Shown here piece after piece: positions 22,660 through 34,600 of a stretch of 64,000 nucleotides of DNA. Made by a program: the position numbers and the translations under genes. Numbering within the stretch: the first letter of the stretch is position 1; each line of letters begins with the position of its first letter. The notes under the pieces were generated by a model. That model made no database searches. It worked only from the letters and a program-made list of their open reading frames with translations, and was not told the origin of the DNA. Source of the stretch: Aldrovandia affinis (Eukaryota > Chordata > Actinopteri > Notacanthiformes > Halosauridae); assembly GCA_029706075.1 (NCBI GenBank), contig JAINUG010000014.1:6516338-6580337 (forward strand), read 5' to 3'.

Positions 22660-25600
22660 CTTTTTAGGGAAGGGGGTTGGGGAGGGGATTAGTGCCATAA
22701 AGACAAGGAGCCAAAGAGACAAATGCTAGAGCACAATGCCTGTTTCTTCTCCAGCCCATAGATGGCCTTGTTAAGTGAATGCAGGCTCTGAATGCAGGCT
22801 CTGCCATAGATACAGTCGGCAAATAGACATATAGAGACTGTTTTCTCAATAGTGGGTTTGTAAAGTTTATAAGCATTCAAAGAAGCACAACTTCCTTTAA
22901 AAAAAATGGCAGTTTGAGTGCTGCGCGATGCATCATTCTTCAAGCTCTCAATCTGTACTTTAATAAAGTGTCAGAGTCAATGTGAGTGTTCAAAAAAACT
23001 AAAATGTCAACGGAGCTGATCCCCTATTTATTGGAGCCCGTCACAACTTATCTTTGTTCATCTGTGATTGATGTGCAGGATGTGGAGTCCTGGGCATAGT
23101 GAAGTTCACGGCACAAATACACACACACACACACACACAAAAGAAGGGCGGTAAAAAACTAAGGAGACACACCCCCAAATATTCGGAAGAGTTTTCGGCA
23201 GCTAGGCAGGGGCCACTTGGAACAGCTGGCCCTCTGGAAGTTCTGCTTCCGGGACAGGTACTCCTTGGGGAAGAAGGTCCTCGTGGTGTGGTTCAGCTCT
23301 GGAAACAAAAGACGTAACGTTGTCCCAGAGTAAGAAATGGCAGAGAACAAAAACTGGACACAAGTACCATCATCCACAGAGGCAGGAGGCTTTATTGATA
23401 TTTGTATAAAGTTTGGTAGCTAGCTAGTTAGCACTTAGGCTAATGTTAGCGCACTAGGTAATGTCCCTATGGTTTTTAATATAATGTTATTTGTATGGGT
23501 TCCAAAGCTTTAAAATAGCAAGGCATAGTATCATTAACAGCATTAAAGCTTTCTCGCGACTGAGAATGTTCATAGTCCACAAGTTTGACTGCAACAAGGT
23601 ACTTAGCTAGGTTGTAGATGGGTAGAATATAGCTGGCAAATACATGCCATTCGCCCCAGTTAGTTCGATGATTCCACCACGGCCTACATCTGTGCTTTCA
23701 GTAACTATGTTTTCCATAGGGGCCTCGGATAGCGTAGCGGTCTAACCCACTTGCTTTGACTGGTGTTTTGTGAGTGTGAGCTCCCTATTGTGGTCGTGGT
23801 TTGAAACAGGACTGTGCCAGACCGGCCCTGGCCGGGAGCCCCGACAAGGGGTGGCATTTGGCTGCCCGACCCAGGGGTAGGGACGAGGGTGAGCTGCCAC
23901 AAACTCACCGAGGAGTGTGGAAGATTTCTCTGTGGACAAAATAATAGGCAAGTTTTCTCTCGGAGGAGGCCAGTTCATCGCCAGCCTCGGGGAAGAGCTT
24001 GACCCAGAGGACGGGTGGCGAGTTCGGGGGGGGTTCAATCAAAATAAATAGAGGGTGAAATTGGACACTAATTTGTGAGAAAAGCAGAATGCTTAATAAC
24101 GCTTTCAGGATGCCAAAAGACATATCATTGGGCTGGCTTTCTGTGTGGCTGCTACCATTCACCACACAGCAGCACATCATCTTCATGGCCTTCTGCAAAC
24201 CGTGAGCGGAAGAGAACCGTCTGGCCTGCAGCAGCGCGACTGCAAGTTTCTTTATGGTCTGTTGCTTAGTTACTGCGCGTGATCTTTCAGAGTGACGACA
24301 CAAATTCTCTGATCGCATTTTTTAAGAACGAGATCAAATCTGTGAATATGGGGGGTGAAATATTGTGTCCTTCAGGGTTTCTGCTGGGGGATGGAAAAAT
24401 ATTCAGATTTTTAAATAATAGTTATGAAGTTTCGCATTTTCCCATTGTATTCAATGGAAACTAGGATCCACTTATGCCGACATAAGCTTGAAAGGGATCC
24501 ATTGAACCAGTGATGTTCTGGTCGTTAATGAAATGACCTTTTTTTGTTCCCACTGCATCGGCTGCCAATCAGGCCACCAGTAGTATCGCACTGAACACCT
24601 TCTCTGCACCAAAAATAGTCCATGACCTAGATTGTTTTTTTTTGTTTTTTATATCACAATTTTTACCCAACCTCTAATAAAACTGAAACTACCTACAGCA
24701 CTGGAGTGGAGTTTTTTTGTCTAAAAGGATACCGTTACATATTTTAGCTTCTAATGTCATGAAAACTGGAGAAAACCAGGGTATGGGGTCTATATTGGCA
24801 TTAAAAGAAAGGCCTGTGCATTAAATGCACTCCTGTGCGTTAAAAGCCCTTCATCCAGACTGCATGGCCATAAACATGGCAGAAACTTAGGCCTATGAAT
24901 CATAATTGTATCATTTTTATGCCAATATATAAAGGTGTTGACACTGAAGCCCAGAAAAATATCTTTGGAGGATTGGAGTACATTGATCCCTCTTGCCCCT
25001 GTTGTCAGGGAGAAAGGACCATTTTACCCACAAGTCCACTGAATTTGTGATTATGAGCATGAAACAGGTACACCAATGTAAAGCCATTTAAGAGAGAGTT
25101 GGGCCTCCACGTGTGGTCAGTATGCGCCGTGGCAACAAGTCTACCAGCGTCCCGGACTTCTGGAGAATACAACACCACTCTTCCACAAGAAAGTCAATCA
25201 ACTCAATCAACAACCAACTCGCACTTCATTGATTGAAGTGGAGGTTCTGTCTCAAGTGTCATTCCAGAATGTCCCATAAATGCTCGATTGGGTTCAGATC
25301 TGGTGACTGAGAAGACCATGACATATGGATAACATCAGTGTCATTCTCCTCAAACCACTGGACAAACTGGGCTTTGTCATCTTGAAAGACGCCCCTCTGC
25401 AGGAAAGGGATGGGATGAAGATTATCATCTTCCCACCTCACCCCCGTTAGCCATGAAGCTGCCTAAGGGAATGAGTGCGCATGAACCCGTGCCAGGAAAG
25501 TACGGCCCACACTATTGCAGAACCACCAGAACCCTTCACACTGTTGGAACACTGCTGTTTGTCTGTTGTGTCTGTTCATTGCCCTATGTATAACTGGCTT

Positions 25601-28600
25601 TTTTTCACCCAGTAATAATTAAGCATAGATGGTTTTTCATGCTGTGGCGGCTCCATTCGCACCTTTCTGGAAGAAGACGTGCGTGATGACGGTCCTGCAG
25701 AGGGGGCAGGGGGTGTTGGCGGGGCTGTTCTTGGCCAGCGTGCGCAGGCAGGGTTCGCAGAACACGTGGCTGCAGGGGTGGCACATGTACGGGCTGAAGT
25801 AGACATCCAGGCACACAGCGCAGATGAAGCCCTCTCTGTCTCCCGCGTGCGGATCCTCGTCATCGCTGCTACTCGTTGGGCGCCCTGTCGAACTCTGCCG
25901 CAGGAAAAACCAAAAGAATGCATTTATTATTATTTTTTTATTTTTTTTTTTATTGCTGTTTATTCCCATGTTTTTATCCCAATGTGGTATCCAATTATAC
26001 CCTATTTTTTTCATGTCAATTATCCCCTCCCTCGTATGAGAACTGCTGCCGTAGTCCCGAGACCAGTAGTGAGCGCTGTACCGCCTCCTCCAAGCCAGCA
26101 CCCGCCTAAGCCAAAGCCTGTCACCGTAACACACACAGGACCACTCATATATGCAGTGTGCTCATTCGGCTTTTATCCCTCCCGCCTCCCTGGGGCGGAC
26201 AGCTAATTGCCGCCCCCTAGTGGCACTCCCGGTCGCAGTGGCCAGCGTCAGATGACTCCCGGGAGGCCCATTCATGAATTTATTAATTTATTCCCGACCA
26301 ATGTATCCAAGTAATTCAGTACTCAAGCAGTTAATTTGTTGGTTAATTAATCAATTTTAAAATCCTATTACGCAACTCATTGGGCTGAACCATACCACTA
26401 CTGATAGCAACTTAGCCCTCTAAGACGGGCTCTTCCTGAGATTTCTTCCCACTGGGGAGTTTTTGCCTCACTTTCTGGCATATTGGGGGTTCAGGTCCCC
26501 AATATGTTTTGTTTTCATATCTTCTGTTTTATGTAGAGTATTTGTGACAGTGCTCTGTAAAAGCACAATACAAATAAAACATTGAATTGAATTGAACTCA
26601 TCCTGCTCCCATTAAAAGATTTTCTATTTTTCTTCTCTTAGTAATACCGACACACTGTACAGGTTACTGTATACGTTACAGAGACACATACAGACAGAAA
26701 CACAAATAAATTACCAAGTGGTAGGTATATAGCCTATAGACATGTGCACACAGGTCTACATCAAACCTATGAGTTCAAAAATGTTAAGAAAAGTTACAAT
26801 CAGAGCTATTGACCTAAAACCAACAATAGATTCTACCACTAGTCTGGAGTAGCCATTCCTTGAAACAATATTGAAGACAATTCAAGGCCTGTCAAAGACA
26901 ATCTGCACTCGGTGACGTCAAACGCACGGCTTAACGTCACCTTAACGTAGCGTCGCTTTTCAGTTCAGACACGTGAATTTGGAACGGGGTTCTACAGTAG
27001 CCTACGTGCCAGCAAAAAAAAACGCAAACCAGGCGGAAACGTTTAATATTTCACCCCAGCGTGAAGTTAGGCACGTAGGACTGTGGCAGGTGAGCAGCCA
27101 CCAGGAGAACCGCCGCTGTAGATTTTAACAGCGGCCGGAAATAGCAGCCGCTCGGAGTCCGACGTGTAAATGTACTCAAATCCCCCAAGAAAACAATTCC
27201 ATTTGCCCGTGTGCACATTCATTTCTAAGATGGCAGCACCTGTGTGCTGCTGCTGGTAAGCACTGATGCAGAGGGACCTCTCTGTGGAGCCTTCAGTCAC
27301 TACCTGACAGATTATGGCAGGCAGCAGGAAAAGCAACTGCATTTTTGGAAAGTGGAACTTCCAAACTGAAATGTAGGTAATCACTATTTCATCACTGTTG
27401 TTATCGAGGTTAGTAGGCTATCATTTCATGTCATAATATTATTTTATGCATTTATAGTTTTTACAGAATTTTGGTTTCATCTCCCATTTTTGTTACTTTT
27501 TGCCCAATCGATGCATGTCACTTTTTTCTCTTCATTTATCTCAGTTGTAGTTTTGGTAAAAACTGGCCACGTTATGAAATTAAATGAAATCGAATTGATT
27601 GGACTTTCCCCGTCAGCAGCCGTAGATTACGTCCCTGGCGAACGGGAAGGCCGCGAGGGCGAGAGGCGCTGCTGTGTTTTCCCCGCGTTGCTTTACAAGT
27701 TGAGGATAAACTGAGGTGAAATGAGAACGTACAAACCATACGTGCACACCGATATTTTTTGGAGCGCCAAAGAACACCTCATTAATTAATTACCTTTATT
27801 CGCGTTTATACGCGCGGTCGGTTTAAACGGCTGGACGACAATACGGCCATGTCTGTGCGGCTAGTAGACTTCCAAACGTCCCTTATGATTTAACTTTATA
27901 TTAATTCTACTCGGAAGGCCTCGTGCATGATATTTAGAGGAAACATGACCAACGTTTATGTGGAAGGATGTTTAAAATGCCAAGAAAACAATCGGGCAAA
28001 GAAAATAAACCATTACGTTATTGATTTATTTAACAGACATGCTATATACACAATCATTGTATTATTGTAAATGTCTGCAATCCACGGATATTTACAGCAT
28101 GCCATACAGCTACACCCAATCTTCATAGGCTTTCATTTATAAAACTGGATTGCTTTTGTCTTCTGCACTGGCAGATTAAGTGCCTTTGTGCAAAAGGCCC
28201 ACCGGCAGGAAGCCATATAGGCCTCAACTTCAGCAATAACTCCTGAAAATGATTGGAAGCGGCAGAGAGCAGCACTCTCCCCTGCTGCTGATATCACTTT
28301 TCAGCGCCCCCTGGGGTCCTGTCCTGCACTGCACCTGTCGGGCTCAGGTGGCGCTGTGGGCGTGGCCTTGGAGCCCGAGAGGCCTCAGGCGTAATTGCAC
28401 CACTCGCACCCAAGGGGGAGCCCTGGGGACTGTGCAGCCAGCTTCGGAGAGCCGCATTAACACCAAACAAACATCTAATCATCACCTGAGCTGTTATCTA
28501 ACGGCAAAACAACACCTACATGAGTCCTGCCACACTAGAAATCACTCCCACCTGACACATAAGAACACAACACACAAAAACACACCAACCTAGCCACAAA

Positions 28601-31600
28601 CACAATAACACACCCACCTAACCCCTAACACACAACATTCCAGCCTAATTTCTAACCCACAACAACACACAACATGTCCACCTAACCACTAACACACAAT
28701 ATACCCACATAGCCACAAATACAATAACACACAATAACACAAAACATACACACCTGTTGGCTAATGCACAATAACACACAATATACACACCCAGTGGCGA
28801 TTTTAGGGTTTTAAAACGGAGTGCAATGTTCAAAAATAATTTTCTTTTAAATGTTTTTTGACATTGATTTGAAAATTGTAATATTTTCATCCCAACAGTA
28901 GGGGGTGCAAATGCACCCGCAGTAAAATCGCCACTGTACACACCTAATCACTAATGCACAAGAACGGGGGCTGCTGGGTGACTGTTACAGCACTGTTCTA
29001 GTGTGTGGATGGTATTGAACTCAGACTGCCAGTCCTAACTTGCTAGCCGCCTCATAGGGCAACGCATATTTGGTGGTAGCGTTGTCCAGGGAGGGAGGGA
29101 AGCAGTCAACCGAGATGTTCGGGGCTTTTCGTGCACAAGTGAGCCCCGCTGGTCAATCGGGCACCCAAGGTTTGCTGGTATAAAACTACACATGGGATTC
29201 CTGTGACTCATGATTCTGCAAGCTTAACTTGTGAACTGCGGTGTGGGAAAAGAAAAAAAGCAGCAGCTGACATCACACGTTTCATAGGAGAGCGTGTGAT
29301 GTCGCCCACAACGATATTGCACGGGCTTGCCCAAATGTTCTGCTGTCTCACTGCTAAAGCTCTCGCAATGTTTCTGTAAAAGTTAACTCTAATATAAGAT
29401 TTTGGACAATGATCTAAACACAAATATGCCCCAGTCATACAGTACCAGTCAAAAGTTTGAGTACACCTTCCATCTAGATTACGGCTAATCGGGCACTTCA
29501 TTCTTCAGCAAGATAATGACCCGAAACACACTTTGAACTGGACAGAAGAGTCAAAGCAAAGCAACCCACAAGTGTCTCTTGCTGCAGGAGAGCTGTGAAG
29601 ACATTGGTGATTTCCTGCAGAAACGTATTAACCGAATGGCCCGTGTTTGTAGACTGTTATCATGGCAAAGCGTGGCTATTTTGAGGAATCCAAGATTTAC
29701 AGACAATTTAAAATGTTCTTGAACATTGGTTTGATGTCCCTTATGTTTATTGTTACATGTGTTTGTGGGGTTTTTTTCAGTTCAAATTTTTAAGTATTTA
29801 CAGAAACTTTTACGGTGTAAAACATTGACAATTATTGAATAAACCTAGTTTCCAGCAGGTGTACTCAAACTATTGACTGGTACTGTATATAATAACGAAT
29901 TATACGTTCTCTGAGGAGTGGGCTACAGTGATTGGGCTTCTCGTGAGCGCGACCGCGGCACGTTTCACAAGATAAATTGCTTCCGTTCAGAGCGTACACA
30001 ATGCCTCCATCAACATGAAGAGCTGTCATCCCGGCACTAAAATGACGCTTTCTCAATAATGGGAAGGTTTACCTGACACACAGTTCATATTTTTAAAAGA
30101 TGAGATAGCGAGAGAGAGAGAGAGAGAGAGGAGAGACAGAAGAGAGAGTAAAGAGAGGAGAGAGTTTACCCAGTTTTGGTATCTTGCTGTACGGGATGCG
30201 GGGTAAACATCGTCGTCCAACCTGAGGCACATCACCTGAGGATGTTACCAGAGGTTTCCTCCGATGTTGCCGAGCAAATGAAAAAAGTTGTTTTTCCATG
30301 AATTCACACCCCATTTAAGAATACTTCCTCAGGTGGCGCACATTTATATAAGCCATACGCCTACATAATGTAATGTTATTATTTATTCAAGTATATTATT
30401 GTTATTTTAGATATAGAATGACAGGGCTTAATGGCCTTTTCTCATCAGTACATTGTTCTCATACAGCAAGGTATTTGGGGTAGAAAATACTGTCTATCTT
30501 TATGTCCGTGTGTCGATCACACTTAGGCCACCTGTCACTCTCTCTTTCTCTGTGTCTCTCACACACAGTTTCTGTAAGTCAGTGAACTTTGCGTGAAAAT
30601 GTGCATTTGCGGCTGTCACGCACTATAATTCCGAGGGATGACGTGCGTCACAATAGGAGCAGAGCGCTCTGAGTCGGTCCCCGCCGACTCTTTAAAGCGT
30701 AGAAAACTTTCACCGCATCGTTACCCTAAAAAAAGAATTAAGCTGAATGAGAGCTCAGCCCTTGAAGTGTCTGTCATGTCTCAAACATGTTACCCTTGCC
30801 TCGTTTTTTTTGGTTTTTATTGTATTGTATTGTATGTCTCAAACATTTCCCCAATGGGGATAAATAAAGTTGATCTTATCTTATCTTAAAAATGTAGAAG
30901 GCTGTACTCATTGTTGTAGCTAATCATACATGTATGAATGTGTATGCATTTCTTGTGTATGGGTTTTTTCTCATTCGTTTTTGGATTTGGGAAAAGAAAA
31001 ATGGAGCAAAGCCCCAATTCTAATAAAATATACATCTAATGTTGTGCGGCCCCATGACTGTATAGGCCTCAGAACCGGGCAAACAGGAGATACAGGCGTA
31101 AATTGGGTATGGCCGTTGTCATACCTTGGCTTCATAGTTTATTTTTAAAACGTGCCTAAATAAACCAGTCAAAGTTATGTTTTTATCCATTTTCATATCT
31201 GTTTTAGCCTACGTTGATAAAACAACTGATTTAGTTCAAAAAGTTTGAATTCCCAGTTAAAATATTAGTCAAGCAACGCGGTATCAAAGCGGTAAGCTCA
31301 AACTGTTTTGTTTCGATTTCACACATTATAGACACAATATATTTAGAATGACGTCATTTTGCCATACCGTAGCTTTTGCTGAAATGACGTCACTGGCGGG
31401 AGATGAGACACACCGCGCGTTTTCCATAGCCTCGCCCGGACGGTGGCGTCTGTCCGGCGAAAAATATTGTGCGTGACCCAAACCCTAGCCCCGTTCGCTC
31501 ACGCGGATCGTCTCTATTGTTATCGAGGTCCAAGTGCCAATTCAGAAGCCCCCCCCCCCCCCCCACACACACACACACACACAACTGCAAAGAAAACAGC

Positions 31601-34600
31601 AATCTAAAAAAACACACTGCGGCTGGCAACCTCATACTTGACAGTAATCAACCTGAAAACAATTAACCGGAGAGCCCCGTCCTGCCAAGCTCGCGCGCTC
31701 CGGGCTCTTCATCATCCCAAAAGCGCCCACTTTTAGGTTGGAGAGGTTTTAAAAATATATATATAATAATCTACTCAAAATTCAAATGAGACATTTTGGG
31801 GGGAAATAACTCTTTGGGTGGTTATTTAAAGCGGGCATGTTCAGTCGCAGCCAAACATATTTATTTTTAGCCATAGAGGGACAACATCGCACGAATACGC
31901 CAGGACATTGCAAACATAATAATGACTCTACTCTACTGTATGAGGAAGGCTGTGTTAAGCATTATTTCAAATGTAAAACAGGCTAATTCATTAATTAGGA
32001 TGCAACAGTTCAGGAATACCAGGCTCTCGTTCAAAGTCCGTGTATATCTACAGGCAACCGTCTCAAGCTGTGAGCTCTTGACACGCCAGCTGAATATTAT
32101 CGATGTATCCTAGCGTTCAGCTGTTGAAAATGCAACGGCGCTAAACTCATTTTCTACAGCTGAATATTCTGGAGCCGACTGGGATAGGTCGACAGGTACA
32201 GGCCTGAATCTTTGGACAAGGTCCTTTAATTCAAACGACCTGGCAATGCCATTCAACGCAATACGACGAGTAACGTTTTAAGCTAAGAAAAAAGAGTGTC
32301 GATGCTCAAGGCTCACTGTTGTTAGGTACACGGTCTGATACACTGAACGTATATTGAAGCAATAACGTTTAACATGAACTTTGGACTACTGAGAATGCGT
32401 GACATTTAAAGTATTTCATAACCTGATTCTCCACTACTTTAAACCTCTGTGATTAACGTCATAACATAAATATAAAAACGAATTGATATATAAATGAAGC
32501 TTCCCGTCGAGAACACTAGTTATAAGCGTTCGTCATAAATCTACAGCAGGCCTACACATTTCACTGTTGAATTGTATCCTGGCCTACTTCCACCCTACCG
32601 ACCGTGTTTGTATAAAAAGGCTATATTACGGCATAGCACCTGCACCAAATTGTAGTTTGTCCCTCAACATAAACACTATCTCACATCAATGTTCACCGGC
32701 AGGACAATTTCTCTTTGCGCACATAAAAATATGATTGTTTCTGCTAGATTTTAGCCAACATGAAAGGGCGTCGAGCGCCCTCAGCTGGCGAGAATGGTCA
32801 ACCAAAAAAATAGTTCACAGAGGACTGCAGTGCGAACACGCAGGAATTACATGTCAATGCCATAGTAATTGGCTATATTAAATTATTATTAATGATACAC
32901 GAAAGCAATCTCTCGGTTATGAAACACTTTCCTTTTTTTTGTATTGGCTTGCGCCACGGTGTGCAGTTACGATGTGTTTTGCTAAAGTAACAGCATAGCT
33001 TGTATACAAAAAATAATTTAATACCAAGTGTCGAATCACATAGCCTACCGTAGCATATTTAAGGCCATTTTCTCGACGCAAAGTAAAACGCATCTTTTGT
33101 TTTTCTGTAATTTTGTGAAAATGTGAAATTTATATCTAATAATAAAATATAAAAAATTACAGTCCTGGGGTAAAGTGTGCCCAATTTAAGTATCACTGAA
33201 AACAGTAGTTTAGGTGCGGTGTACAACCCTGTTCCCATGCCAAAATCTGTCCACACTAGGGGCGCTGTACGCGAGAACGTGCTTTCCATGGTCACGTCAA
33301 CACGTGCACTTTCAAACACCTGCCACATTTCCCGCAAAGACCTTCACAATGAGAGTCCTCTAAAAATGTTTCAAATAGCCAGCAAAGATACACTATACAA
33401 AAGGGATATGGGTAAATACGAAATTTGAAAAAAGTTGCTAAATGATTAACGGTATGATTAACCGTAAAATAAATAATTTTAAAAATCGGATGCAGAGATC
33501 TTAATAACAATCAAAAGGCTAACCATCTCTAGCCAGTACTTTGCCAAAACATCTGAGGAAACAGATTTGGGAAACATGTTTTTTTACATTATTACCTGAA
33601 CCCGTACTTGGCGACCATCCTTAAATTGAAAAGTCTGATTTGTAATGGACTGACACTTAAAGAATGCAAATACAATTAACAGATAGCACTCACAGAGTGG
33701 TGGAAGAAGTTATTGAATCAGATCAATTAGCATAAAGACATGTGTGATGTTTTTAGATTCTGCTGTAGCCTACTTATTTTATATACGTGTGTTATTGTCC
33801 CTACATTGTAGCCAAATCATAATAATATATACCTGATTATTTTCTTTGGTTATGGATGCTGCTACATAAAATGCTTACTCAATTCATTTGTGATCCTATT
33901 AAAATGGATTGGATCCCAAAAGATATGCTTATTCATGAGAGCAAAGCGAGAGTGGCGTATACAGGTGTTGAACAAGACTCTGCAATAAAATCAGCAGGAG
34001 AGCAACCTTTGCAGTGCAGTAGAAAAAAAAATGTTATTATTGGAGGGTTACAAAAGGCCAAAGACACTTAAATAACAGAGCACTTTCAACAGGTTTTAGA
34101 CACTGGTGGACCCAGAATTTTTAGCTTATTCAATGCTTCTTGTTCTACTTTTTTCAGCGGCATGAAAACTTGACCTTTCATATTTTGGATGTTTATCCAA
34201 TTTTCTACAGCATGCGGGTCTCACCCACCTCCGTATGAGCAGCAGATTTCACTTGTCATTTTTAAAGAGTAGGCCATTCAAAACATTTTGTGCTGGTTGA
34301 TATGCCATTTAGCAGATGCTTTTATCCAAAGCGACTTATTACAGTAATAAATGCATCGATTTTTCAGCATATTTGGCCCCAATGGGAATCGAACCCACAA
34401 CCTAAGCATTGTCAGCGCCGTGCTCTACCTACTGAGCCACACAGAACAATCAGCTGGCTTTGATTGACGGAACACTGACAGATCATGTTCTAACATACAC
34501 ATCTCGCAACGGAAATGTTTTCAAGCCATCGTCTCTCATTTTACCAATCTAATGACAGTATCACAAAAAGCTTTTCAGAATATATCAATTGGGTTATTGG

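Noticed and set aside
27067..27384. 105-codon frame in an rnf180 intron
   Set aside because: No recognisable family, no splice context; kept only as a note.
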